A stretch of 31,058 nucleotides of DNA, taken from positions 1-31,058 of the forward strand of contig CAYSPU010000034.1 of the NCBI GenBank assembly GCA_964432995.1, given 5' to 3'. This document shows, piece after piece, positions 1 to 8,133 of this stretch. Numbering within the stretch: the stretch's first letter is position 1; each line of letters starts with the position of its first letter. The notes beneath the pieces are model-generated. The model searched no databases and had not been told where the DNA came from. It saw nothing but the letters and a program-made list of their open reading frames with translations. The DNA is from CAYSPU01 sp964432995 (GTDB lineage Bacteria; Verrucomicrobiota; Verrucomicrobiia; Limisphaerales; JAHDYP01). A program made the translations under genes and the position numbers.

Positions 1-423
1 ATATTGTCCACGAGCGCCTCGTGCTTCGGGCAGGCCGACATGCAGGGATGCAGCCTGGTGCCGCTGTTCGGGGGAGGCAAACCGGGCGATTGGCGAGCCT
101 CGATCTACTATCGCTACTACCACGATCCCGGGCATCACAACACCCGGGCCCACTACGGCGTGCGCACCGAAACCCACAAGCTGATCCACTTCTGGAGGAA
201 AGATCAGTGGGAACTCTACGATCTGAGGAACGATCCGCTCGAAATGAAAAACCTCTATGGGCAGCCCAACGTCGACAAACTCACGGAAACACTGAAAGCC
301 GAGCTGACACGCCTGCGGCGGGAATTGGAGGATACGGATCAGTTTGCCGCCGATCTGCCGCGGGACACCGTCGACCGCCGGCCGCCGCAGTTGGACCGCA
401 AGCACCCCGACTCGCCACGGTGA
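1..423 (+). CDS. Sulfatase, C-terminal part only (cut by window edge)
   Basis: This is the 3' end of an arylsulfatase-type gene; the catalytic N-terminal domain with the formylglycine site lies outside the window. The frame is open from base 1 and stops at TGA 421-423. The visible end is typical of the family's C-terminal subdomain: a 'GxSLxPL'-like turn near the start, then an H-rich 'YYRYYHDPG' stretch, 'HYGVRTETHKLIHF' and 'WELYDLRNDPLEMKNLY', where sulfatases report the product-side strands before the final helix. Such enzymes hydrolyse sulfate esters, often on polysaccharides, and are numerous in Verrucomicrobia and Planctomycetes. The first roughly ten residues read less typically than the rest. 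Substrate cannot be judged from this fragment. Confidence 0.88.
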   Translation: MLSTSASCFGQADMQGCSLVPLFGGGKPGDWRASIYYRYYHDPGHHNTRAHYGVRTETHKLIHFWRKDQWELYDLRNDPLEMKNLYGQPNVDKLTETLKAELTRLRRELEDTDQFAADLPRDTVDRRPPQLDRKHPDSPR

Positions 424-530
424 GAACGCGCCGGGGCCCGGCGCGGAGATTCGGGCCTCGTCTCCTGCAGGCACTCCGTCCCGAACGGTCGCCGAGTCGG
501 TAACTTAACGCTTAATGCCTGACCCTGGGC

Positions 531-559
531 TTGAGTTGGCGGGCGGCCTTCGGTAGAGT
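531..559 (+). promoter_or_regulatory. Candidate sigma70-type promoter
   Basis: TTGAGT at 531-536 and TAGAGT at 554-559 are separated by exactly 17 bases. Each box matches 4 of 6 consensus positions. A start about 7 bases downstream would give a short leader containing the ribosome site of the gene at 584. The rest of the 424-583 spacer shows nothing else. Confidence 0.4.
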
Positions 560-583
560 TGCGGGAGCCTTAGAAAGGTGCCT

Positions 584-931
584 ATGAAAACCAGGTCTGT
601 CACGCGCCGCGCTGTCCTCCTCCTTGCCGCCTTGGCCCTGATGACGGCGCTGGCCACACCCGGCGAGGCCGGCAACCGCGCCGGCAAGTCCGGCCGCGCA
701 ACACGGGCGAAGGCAACGAAGAAAGTAGCGCCGAAGCAGGCCGAAGCCAACGCCGGTGAATACGAAACCCGGGTCGTCACCGGTTCGAACATCCCTCAGA
801 AGGTGAAGCGCGGGTCGGCCACCCCGCTGACCTTCGGACCGGTCGTGGTCATCGACCGCCGGACCGTGGACATGAGCGGATGCACCGACGTCGGGGCCCT
901 CATCCGCCGGCGCGTGCCCGGAGCGCGGTAG
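584..931 (+). CDS. Small secreted protein with TonB-plug-like segment
   Basis: A 115-residue protein. The ATG at 584 is chosen over a GTG at 578 because GAAAGG at 573-578 is a good ribosome site 5 bases before it. Residues 1-30 form a signal peptide: an Arg-rich start, an Ala/Leu core and an 'ATPGEAG' cleavage region. A Lys/Ala/Arg-rich linker follows. The remainder, with 'VVTGSNIP', then 'PVVVIDRRTVDMSG' and 'VGALIRRR', resembles the start of the plug domain of TonB-dependent receptors (VVTGSRIP...VIDRxxIExSG...LLRR), but no beta-barrel follows. It may be a free-standing plug-like domain or the remnant of a larger receptor. It is probably periplasmic; function unknown. Confidence 0.6.
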   Translation: MKTRSVTRRAVLLLAALALMTALATPGEAGNRAGKSGRATRAKATKKVAPKQAEANAGEYETRVVTGSNIPQKVKRGSATPLTFGPVVVIDRRTVDMSGCTDVGALIRRRVPGAR

Positions 932-1010
932 CCGGCGGCACGCCACCGCGATGCGGCGGCGGCGCGCCGACCGCCGCGGCGGGGTCTTCCCGGAGCCGAC
1001 AGAGCGCCCG

Positions 1011-1087
1011 GCCGCAGGAGCGAACGCCGCGCGTTGACCGGGGACGGCCGGACCCCGGCGCCGCTGGCGCGAGGATCCGGGGTCGAC
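1011..1087 (+). repeat. Dispersed intergenic repeat, copy A
   Basis: This stretch upstream of the LptF/G-like gene is clearly similar to 2346-2427, upstream of the next gene. Shared blocks include GCCGCAGG, GACCGGGGACG, a diverged middle, and GCGAGGATCCGGGG followed by TCGA. The similarity continues loosely toward each start codon. It is non-coding. The rest of the 932-1141 spacer is GC-rich with no other feature. Confidence 0.6.
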
Positions 1088-1141
1088 GCCCGCTCTTGCG
1101 ACCGGCGGCGAGCCATGATCTGATCGGAGCGCCATCGTCGT

Positions 1142-2308
1142 GTGAAGACGCTCCACCTCTACGTCACGCGCCAAGTCTTCGCCAGCCTCCTGCTGACGGT
1201 GGTGGTGTTCGCGTTTGTGCTGCTCCTGGGGAACCTGCTCAAGGAGTTGTTGTCCCTGCTGGTGAACGGTCAGGCGTCCCCGGTGATGGCGGCTCAGGCC
1301 ATCGGGCTGTTGATCCCGTTCGTCCTGGTGTTTGCGCTTCCCATGGGGATGCTGACCGCCACGTTGCTGGTCTTCGGACGGTTGAGCGCCGACCAGGAAC
1401 TCACCGCCGTCCGCGCCAGCGGGATCAGCCTTGTCGCCCTGGCCTCGCCGGTCTTGCTGCTCAGCGTGGCCACCAGTTGTGTGTCGGCGCTGGTCAACCT
1501 TCAAGTGGCCCCATGGTGCCGCACGGCCTATCGCGAGCTGATCCTACGGGCGGGCGTTCAGCGCGCCACCGCCTTTGTGGAAACGGGTCGGTTCATCGAC
1601 GATTTCCAGGGCTACGTCATCTACATCGGGAGCAAGAAGGGCAATCGACTCGAGAACCTGCTGATCTACGAACTCAACGCCGAGCAGAAGATGAAGCGTC
1701 GGGTGCATGCCGAATGGGCGGAAATCGTATCGGACACGGTGAACCGTGAGGCGATGCTGCGGCTCTGCGAGGTGAGCTACTACGACTTCGAGGCGATGCA
1801 GCCGGCCTACATCGCCGAGCAGGAGGGTTTCCGGCTCCAGTATCAGCCGTCCGGCGCAGGGAGGCGCACGAGGCGCCTCAGCGACATGTCGTTCGTCGAA
1901 CTGCGGGAGGAGTTGCGGAAGGCGGAGCAACTGGCGGCGCATGTACCGCCGATCCCCCGGGGCAGCAGTCCGGAGCAGATTCGGGAGGAGCAGCTCCGCG
2001 CCCGGAAGCGGACGGCGGACCTGACGGCGCCGATCCGGCTGCATATGCATCGGCAGGTGGCGTTTTCCTTCGCCTGCATTGGTTTCGCGCTGGTGGGGAT
2101 TCCGCTGGGGGTGCGAGCTCACTGCCGTGAGAGCAGCGCGGGGATTGCCTTGGCCCTCGTGCTGGCCGTGGTCTATTACGCGTTCATCCTGCTCGCGCAA
2201 TCCTTGCGGGACCGGCCCGACTTGGCGCCGCACCTGATCTTCTGGCTGCCCAATCTCCTCTTCCAGGTAGTCGGTGCCGCCCTCCTCTGGCGGGCCAACC
2301 GCCACTGA
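1142..2308 (+). CDS. LptF/LptG-family permease
   Basis: A 388-residue inner-membrane protein of the LptF/LptG (YjgP/YjgQ) family. In Gram-negative bacteria these permeases pair with the LptB ATPase to move lipopolysaccharide out of the inner membrane. The layout fits: two long hydrophobic segments near residues 10-40 and 50-75, a third at about 100-120, then a soluble middle part (about 125-290) matching the periplasmic beta-jellyroll domain, and three hydrophobic segments in the last 90 residues. 'GRLSADQELTAVRASGIS' after the second segment is the family hallmark. Translation starts at a GTG. Whether it is LptF or LptG cannot be said; no partner gene is adjacent. Confidence 0.88.
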   Translation: MKTLHLYVTRQVFASLLLTVVVFAFVLLLGNLLKELLSLLVNGQASPVMAAQAIGLLIPFVLVFALPMGMLTATLLVFGRLSADQELTAVRASGISLVALASPVLLLSVATSCVSALVNLQVAPWCRTAYRELILRAGVQRATAFVETGRFIDDFQGYVIYIGSKKGNRLENLLIYELNAEQKMKRRVHAEWAEIVSDTVNREAMLRLCEVSYYDFEAMQPAYIAEQEGFRLQYQPSGAGRRTRRLSDMSFVELREELRKAEQLAAHVPPIPRGSSPEQIREEQLRARKRTADLTAPIRLHMHRQVAFSFACIGFALVGIPLGVRAHCRESSAGIALALVLAVVYYAFILLAQSLRDRPDLAPHLIFWLPNLLFQVVGAALLWRANRH

Positions 2309-2345
2309 CCCCCAGGCGCATCCTGGGCGCACACACGGGACTGGT

Positions 2346-2427
2346 GCGCCGCAGGGACGGAAACCGCTCGCGGACCGGGGACGACCGAACCCTCAGCGCC
2401 ACCGAGGCGAGGATCCGGGGCTCGAAC
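2346..2427 (+). repeat. Dispersed intergenic repeat, copy B
   Basis: Second copy of the element at 1011-1087. It sits between the permease and kinase-like genes, and the candidate promoter at 2434-2462 begins just after its conserved part. Both copies are in the same orientation upstream of a plus-strand gene. Confidence 0.6.
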
Positions 2428-2433
2428 GGCGCA

Positions 2434-2462
2434 TTGATCCCGCCGGGGGGATTGACTATAGT
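2434..2462 (+). promoter_or_regulatory. Candidate sigma70-type promoter
   Basis: TTGATC at 2434-2439 and TATAGT at 2457-2462 are 17 bases apart, matching 4 of 6 and 5 of 6 consensus bases. It would drive the gene at 2586 with a leader of roughly 115 bases. Confidence 0.45.
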
Positions 2463-2585
2463 GCGGCGTACAGCCACCGGTTCGCCGGCCCCGACGACCA
2501 CGCGCCGCGCTTCGCAGGAGCGCCGATGGCGCGGCAAGCCTAGGCCGGGACGGAACGGCGAGACACGGCAGGCAAAAGGTCCGCC

Positions 2586-3302
2586 ATGAGCGACACGATC
2601 TTCCTCGAGAAATGCCAGACGTACATCGACTGTCACCTCCAGGCGCCGAAGACACCGCCAGCGTCGCGCGGAGAAGTGGGGCAACTGCCGGCGGTGACCA
2701 TCTCGCGCCAGGCGGGTGCTGGGGGTATTCCCATTGCCAACCAACTGGCCACGTGGCTCGAGGAACAGGCCCCCAAGGCTTCCGTCCCCTGGACCGTGTT
2801 TCACAAGAACCTGGTCCAGCGGGTGCTCGAAGACCACAACCTTCCGGGGCGCCTCGCCCAGTTCATGCCGGAGGACAAGGTCTCCGGCATCGCTGACGCG
2901 GTGGAGGAGATCCTGGGGCTGCATCCTTCCTCGTGGAGCCTGGTGCGCCAAACGACCGAAACCGTCCTGCGCCTCGCCGAGTTGGGCAACGTCATCCTCG
3001 TCGGCCGCGGTGCCAACGTCATCACCGCGCACGTGAAACACGTCTTCCACGTCCGCTTGGTGGGCTCCCTCGATCAACGCGCAGCCCGCATCCGGGAGCA
3101 TCTCCAGATAAGCCCCGGCGCCGCGCTGGCCTACATTCGCCGCGAGGACGCCGGGCGCAAGCGCTACCTGCGCCGCTACCTCCATGCGGACATTGACGAC
3201 CCGGCACTCTACCACCTGACACTGAACACCGACTGGCTCACCTTCGAGGAAGCCGCCGAACTGCTCGGCCGGGCTGTGCTCCGGAAGTTCTACCCGGCCT
3301 GA
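2586..3302 (+). CDS. Cytidylate-kinase-like family protein
   Basis: A 238-residue cytosolic protein of the cytidylate-kinase-like group (Cytidylate_kin2 type). The strand and loop 'VTISRQAGAGGIPIANQLA' near residues 37-55 is the modified P-loop region of this group, which lacks the GKS of true CMP kinases. A helical lid region follows, then 'LGNVILVGRGANVIT' and 'VFHVRLVGSLDQRAARI' near residues 135-170, matching the core NMP-kinase strands, and the Arg-rich 'DAGRKRYLRRY' near 185. The ATG at 2586 is preceded by AAAGG. A real substrate has not been inferred: members are usually annotated by similarity alone, so nucleotide kinase activity is only likely. Confidence 0.8.
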   Translation: MSDTIFLEKCQTYIDCHLQAPKTPPASRGEVGQLPAVTISRQAGAGGIPIANQLATWLEEQAPKASVPWTVFHKNLVQRVLEDHNLPGRLAQFMPEDKVSGIADAVEEILGLHPSSWSLVRQTTETVLRLAELGNVILVGRGANVITAHVKHVFHVRLVGSLDQRAARIREHLQISPGAALAYIRREDAGRKRYLRRYLHADIDDPALYHLTLNTDWLTFEEAAELLGRAVLRKFYPA

Positions 3303-3451
3303 GCCGCCCAGGCTGCGCCTCCGCGGGGCGACACCCGGCCGCCCGGCCCACGTGGTCGGGCCCCGGCCGCCAGGTTGCCGACGCCGGAATCGGGACGTTC
3401 TGCCGGTGGAACCTGGTCGCGAATGGACGACTCCGCCCGACCCGAGGCACC

Positions 3452-4432
3452 ATGCCCGCCAACGTCACCCCCGAATTCGAGAAGGCCGAACGCCGCTACC
3501 GGGAGGCCACCACCGACGCCGGGCGTCTGGACGCCCTCCAGGACATGCTCGCCACCATCCCCAAGCACAAGGGAACGGAGAAGATGCAGGCGGACATCAA
3601 ACACCGCCTCAGCCAACTCCGGAGGGAGCAACAGAAGCCGGGCCACGCCAAGGGCCCCGACCCTTTCCATCTCCCCAAGAGCGGTGCCGGCCAGGTGGCC
3701 CTCGCCGGCCCGCCGAACACCGGCAAAAGCAGCCTCCTCGCCGCCACCACCAGCGCCCACCCGCACATCGCCGAGTACCCATTCACCACCCTCCTCCCCC
3801 AACCCGGCATGTGGACCCTCGACGACATCCAAATCGAACTCGTCGATACCCCGCCGATCGCGCCCGAGCACTTCCCCTCCGGGTTGCTCGGCACCCTGCG
3901 CGCCGCCGATATCATCAGCGTCGTCGTCGAAGCCTCGGATGCCGGCGCGGACCAACTCGACGCGCTCCTGCAAACCCTGGAAGCCCGCGGCCTGACGCTC
4001 CGCAGCGCGCCCCTCAACCTGTTGTCTCCATCCGAACCCGGCACGCGCTGCGGTCTCATCCTGTTCAACAAGGTGGACGCTGCCGATCCCGTTACGCTTG
4101 AGCTGCTGCGGGAGATTGTACCCCGGCAACTGGAATCACTCCCCGTCAGCGCGCGCACCGGCGAGGGGCTCGACGTTTGGTTCCGACGGCTCTGGACCCT
4201 CCTGGCCCGAGTGCGCGTCTACTCGAAACAGCCCGGGAAACCGCCCGACCTCCACCGGCCATTCACCCTGCCCGCCGGCGCGACCGTGGCGGATCTTGCC
4301 CGTCTCATTCATCGGGACCTGCCGGAGACCATGAAGTTCGCCCGGCTCTGGGGCCACGGCCGGTTCGACGGCCAGCAGGTGCACCGCACCGAGCCGTTGC
4401 AGGATCGCGACACCGTCGAAATCCACGAGTGA
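3452..4432 (+). CDS. DRG/Obg-related GTPase with C-terminal TGS domain
   Basis: A 326-residue P-loop GTPase. Residues 1-75 are a charged helical N-terminus. The G domain has G1 'GPPNTGKSS' (86-94), a switch region with 'EYPFTTLLPQPGM' (108-120), G3 'DTPP' (132-135), G4 'NKVD' (206-209) and G5 'SART' (233-236). Residues from about 255 to the end form a TGS domain, with 'PFTLPAGATVADLARLIHRDL', 'ARLWGHGRFDGQQV' and 'LQDRDTVEIHE'. This order matches the DRG-type translation-associated GTPases, and the TGS domain suggests ribosome or RNA contact. The usual G3 form DxPG is here DTPP, a small deviation. It lies 149 bases after the kinase-like gene. Confidence 0.87.
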   Translation: MPANVTPEFEKAERRYREATTDAGRLDALQDMLATIPKHKGTEKMQADIKHRLSQLRREQQKPGHAKGPDPFHLPKSGAGQVALAGPPNTGKSSLLAATTSAHPHIAEYPFTTLLPQPGMWTLDDIQIELVDTPPIAPEHFPSGLLGTLRAADIISVVVEASDAGADQLDALLQTLEARGLTLRSAPLNLLSPSEPGTRCGLILFNKVDAADPVTLELLREIVPRQLESLPVSARTGEGLDVWFRRLWTLLARVRVYSKQPGKPPDLHRPFTLPAGATVADLARLIHRDLPETMKFARLWGHGRFDGQQVHRTEPLQDRDTVEIHE

Positions 4433-4643
4433 CGAGCCGGGGGAACCGCGGGAGCCTCTCCGATGACGGCAGGGGGGAGGTCTCCAAGCAGATCCGGCCG
4501 TGTTCGCCAGTCCCGGCCCGGGGGCTATTGGGACGGGCTGGTTCTGTGCTTTCTCGCGGCCTCGGACACTGGTTGCGACTCCGCGGTACTGCGTTCTTCC
4601 CATGAATCCCCCTATCCACTCTGGGATACCACTTCGCATGAAA

Positions 4644-4749
4644 GGTAGGGCGACCTCTCCGAGGGCGCCGAAAGCGCAGTCCGCGATACACGTGTTTCCG
4701 GCGCACCCGGAGGCCTGCTCGCGAGTCCTCCTCGGAGTCGCGCCCTACC
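4644..4749. repeat. Palindromic dispersed repeat (GGTAGGGCG family), copy 1
   Basis: This 106-base element begins GGTAGGGCGACCTC and ends with the near-inverse GCGCCCTACC; an inner pair, GGGCGCCGAAA and TTTCCGGCGC, extends the palindrome. A shorter copy is at 16837-16918. Both lie between convergent genes. The rest of the 4433-4879 spacer holds nothing else recognisable. Confidence 0.8.
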
Positions 4750-4879
4750 AGTTTTCGGGCTACCCTTCAGCAACAGGTCGGGTCGTGTTGCCTCGCACGT
4801 CCGCCAGTTGCACACAGAGGTACGCGCCCTTTGCGGCCGCCCGAGCCGGGCCTCCCTCCCGATGGTCGACCGCTTCCAC

Positions 4880-5578
4880 TCAAGGGAGTCCGTCCTCTTC
4901 CTCGGTCGAGGACCCGGCGCCACGACGCCAAGTGGCGCGGAACAGCCACTCGAAGAAGCCATCCGGGTGACGTCTCCCCACCATCAGTTGACTGTAGCGC
5001 ACCGCCAGATCCAGTGCGCCTGCCACCAAGAGCAAGGCGGGGACCAGCGACCGGAATAGCGCCCCGGCTCCCAGCATTCCCACCAGCGCCGCCATCCCTC
5101 CGGACATGCTCCAGGCCATCGCCGCCAGGCATAGCAACACCATCTGTCCGAACAACCCCGCTCCGCTCACCGTGCGCACGTTGTACTCGAGCAGACCACA
5201 GACCCGCCGTCTCGTTCGCCGCCAGAGGTACCCTAGAAACGGATAGAGCGGCGCCGTCAGAATCCGCGCCATCGTCCGACTTTCCTCCACCACCGTACGG
5301 TGAGAAGACTCGCGGTCCCGTTCCTGAACGAAACCGGCGTCATAATTCACCAACCGCGTCGGCTGCTGTTCGTCCTCCCACGGTCGCAGCGTGTAGCGCA
5401 CCGCATAGGGCTTCTGGTCCGGCCTTGCGTCCAGCACGTAGTACAGCTGCCCCTCGATCAGAATTCCGAGCCGACAGAACTCCGCGGGCTCCCAGTCCTC
5501 CATCGCGTGCCGGGCCCGGATCTTGACCTGCCGCTCGCTGAAGTCCACGAGATCGCCGCCGATCTGGATCCGGTGCAT
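4880..5578 (-). CDS. Predicted membrane protein of unknown function
   Basis: A 232-residue protein, not recognised as a named family. The ATG at 5578 (start 'MHRIQIGG') is preferred; an in-frame extension to 5644 has poor composition. Residues 1-75 look like a soluble beta-rich domain ('DLVDFSERQVKIRARHAMEDW', 'EGQLYYVLDARP'). A charged helical stretch follows to about 120. Two adjacent hydrophobic segments at about 140-165 and 170-195 are likely a membrane hairpin, followed by a basic tail. It is convergent with the GTPase gene and divergent from hsdR. It may be a small envelope protein. Confidence 0.6.
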   Translation of the reverse strand: MHRIQIGGDLVDFSERQVKIRARHAMEDWEPAEFCRLGILIEGQLYYVLDARPDQKPYAVRYTLRPWEDEQQPTRLVNYDAGFVQERDRESSHRTVVEESRTMARILTAPLYPFLGYLWRRTRRRVCGLLEYNVRTVSGAGLFGQMVLLCLAAMAWSMSGGMAALVGMLGAGALFRSLVPALLLVAGALDLAVRYSQLMVGRRHPDGFFEWLFRATWRRGAGSSTEEEDGLP

Positions 5579-5739
5579 GCCCGGCGTATAGCAGAAGCCG
5601 GACGCGATGGCCACCTCCGCTGCCGCAATAGAGGCCGCAGGCACAGACCTCGACAGAAGGTCGCCAAGGACCGCAAAGGCCTAGCAACCACGAAGAATCG
5701 CCTTTCCCGGAGAGCGCAGTATGGTAACGATCCGCTTCG

Positions 5740-8133
5740 ATGTCCCGGAACGAAGCGCAGACGAGGTACGACCTCATCGACCCGGCGCTGGAAACGCGCG
5801 GGTGGTTGCGCTCCGACATCCGCGTCGAGGAAACCGCCGCACCCGTGGACATCGTCTACGGCAAGGGGCAACGTCGCGCCAAGGGTCGCACCGACTACGT
5901 TCTGCGGCGCCCGCTCGAACCGGATACGGAGCCCATTCCGCTGGCGATCATCGAAGCCAAGCGCGAAGGGCTGCCGCCGGAGCACGGCCTCCAGCAAGGG
6001 AAGGGCTATCGTATCGGTAAACTCCACAATGTTCCCTTCGTCTCCTCTTCGAACGGCCATCTGTTCGTCGAATATGACGAAGAAACGGGCACGACCTCCG
6101 AGCCCCGCCCCCTCTCCGAGTTCCCCACTCCCGAAGAGCTCGTCCAACGCTACTGTCAGGCGCGCGGCCTGCCACCCGCGGCGAAGGAGATGAAGCTCCT
6201 GCACACCTCGTACCGGCAGGGCCGCGAGTTCTTGCGCTACTACCAGGACGCCGCCACTCGCGCTGGCCTCGAGCAGGTCATTCGCCAGACCAGTGCCGAC
6301 CGGCCACGTCGCGTGCTGTTGGCCTTGGGAACGGGTTCCGGCAAGACCCGCATCGCGGCTGCCCTCCTGCGCCGCATCTTCGACGCCGGCTTCCTGGGCC
6401 GCGGCCTCTTCCTCTGCGACCGCAGCGAGCTGCGCGACAACGGCCTCGCCGATTTCCAGGCTGCCTTCGGCAACGATGCCGCCGAGGTGGACACCCGGCA
6501 CCCGCAGAAGAATGCCCGAGTCCTCATCGCGACCTATCAAACCCTTGACCAGGACGACACCGGCGAGGAGGCGACCTTCTTTCTCAAGCACTACCCCCCC
6601 GACTACTTCGACGTCATCGTCATCGACGAATGCCACCGTTCCGCATGGGGGAAGTGGTTTGTCATCCTCGAGCGCAACCCGCACGCCATCCAAGTCGGTC
6701 TCACGGCCACTCCGCGTCAGATCCGGATGCCGGAGGTCAAGGACGACGAAACCCGCCGTCAGATCGACGAGGATCGGCGTTTGTTGGCGGACAACCTCCG
6801 ATACTTCGGCGAACCGGCTTACGAATACACCTACCAACAGGGGGTGGCTGATGGCTACCTCGCCCCGGCGGAGATCGAGACCTACGATCTCTTCCACGAT
6901 GACAAGGAAGATGCCGAGCGGATGAGCGGCGTCCGTCGCCAGGATCTGGCCGGCAAGACGCTGACCAACGCCCTGACCGGCCAGCCGGTGTCCATGCAGG
7001 AAGTCCCGGAACAAACGCTCCCGCCCTCGCTCGAACTCCGCCTGATCATGCCCGACCGGGTGAAGGCCATGTGCGCTCATTTCTTCGAGCGCCTGCTCGA
7101 CACCGGTGACGGCAACCCTCTCCAGAAGACGATCATCTTCTGCGCCAGCGATCATCACGCCGATCTCGTGACGAACGCGATGAGCACCCTCTATGCACAG
7201 TGGTGCCGCGCGCACAACCACAAGCGCGTTCAGACCTACGCCTTCAAATGCATGGCCTCGGCCAGCGGCCAGGACCTCATCCCCGACTTCCGCGGCCGGC
7301 AACGATCCCACTTCATCGCCACCACCAAGGACCTGCTCACCACCGGCGTCAACGTCCCGTGCGTCCGCAACATCGTCTTCTTCCGCTACGTGCATTCCCC
7401 CATCCTGTTCCACCAGATGGTCGGACGCGGCACCCGCATCCTCGAGCCGGATAAGCTCATGTTCCGGATCTTCGACTACACCGGGGCTACCGCCCTCTTC
7501 GGCACCGACTTGATCTCGCCACCACCCTCGCCTCCACGGGAAGGCCCGCAACCCCAATCGCCTCCAGCCCCGCCGCCCATCCAGGTCAAAGGCGTCCACG
7601 TGGAAATAACCGACACCGGTCGATTCAACCTCCTGACCAAGGACGGCCGGCTGACCCGCGTGACCCCGCAGGAATACCAACAGCGGCTCGTCGCAGAACT
7701 TACCGCCGCCGTCCCTACGCTCGCCGAATTCCGCGACCGCTGGCTCGATCCCACCCGCCGCGGCGAACTCCTGACCGAGCTCGCCAACCAGAACCTCATT
7801 CCCGGGCTCCTGCGCGCTGCCGCCCACATGGAGGACTACGACGAGTTCGACGTGCTCGCCGGTTTCGCATACGGCGTCCAGCCGCTCACCCGCGCCCAGC
7901 GGGTCGCCCGGTTCGGCGATCCCAACCTCGACTGGCTCATCCGGCTCCCGCAACCCACCGTCAAAGTCATCCGCAAGATCGTCCAGCAGTTCGAGAAGGC
8001 CGGCACCAACGCCCTCGAGACCGCCCAACTCTGGAGAACCCTCGGCGAACCCAACGCCCTCGACTCCCTCCGCCAAGCCGGCCCGCCGGCTGAACTCCTC
8101 CGCAAAACCAAGGAAACCCTGTTCGCTGCATGA
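5740..8133 (+). CDS. hsdR: Type I restriction enzyme, R subunit (HsdR)
   Basis: A 797-residue motor and nuclease subunit of a type I restriction-modification complex. The N-terminal nuclease core has Asp52 ('TDYVL') and 'IIEAK' (E72, K74), the PD-(D/E)xK pattern. The SF2 helicase has Walker A 'GTGSGKT' (197-203), motif Ia near 'LFLCDRSEL', the DECH box (295-298), motif III 'GLTATP' and, in the second lobe, 'QMVGRGTRI' as motif VI. A proline-rich linker (near residue 590) precedes the C-terminal region that contacts the methylase core. The gene is somewhat shorter than many HsdR proteins. It overlaps hsdS by ATGA and therefore opens the operon. An upstream out-of-frame ATG at 5721 is not used. 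Confidence 0.95.
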   Translation: MSRNEAQTRYDLIDPALETRGWLRSDIRVEETAAPVDIVYGKGQRRAKGRTDYVLRRPLEPDTEPIPLAIIEAKREGLPPEHGLQQGKGYRIGKLHNVPFVSSSNGHLFVEYDEETGTTSEPRPLSEFPTPEELVQRYCQARGLPPAAKEMKLLHTSYRQGREFLRYYQDAATRAGLEQVIRQTSADRPRRVLLALGTGSGKTRIAAALLRRIFDAGFLGRGLFLCDRSELRDNGLADFQAAFGNDAAEVDTRHPQKNARVLIATYQTLDQDDTGEEATFFLKHYPPDYFDVIVIDECHRSAWGKWFVILERNPHAIQVGLTATPRQIRMPEVKDDETRRQIDEDRRLLADNLRYFGEPAYEYTYQQGVADGYLAPAEIETYDLFHDDKEDAERMSGVRRQDLAGKTLTNALTGQPVSMQEVPEQTLPPSLELRLIMPDRVKAMCAHFFERLLDTGDGNPLQKTIIFCASDHHADLVTNAMSTLYAQWCRAHNHKRVQTYAFKCMASASGQDLIPDFRGRQRSHFIATTKDLLTTGVNVPCVRNIVFFRYVHSPILFHQMVGRGTRILEPDKLMFRIFDYTGATALFGTDLISPPPSPPREGPQPQSPPAPPPIQVKGVHVEITDTGRFNLLTKDGRLTRVTPQEYQQRLVAELTAAVPTLAEFRDRWLDPTRRGELLTELANQNLIPGLLRAAAHMEDYDEFDVLAGFAYGVQPLTRAQRVARFGDPNLDWLIRLPQPTVKVIRKIVQQFEKAGTNALETAQLWRTLGEPNALDSLRQAGPPAELLRKTKETLFAA

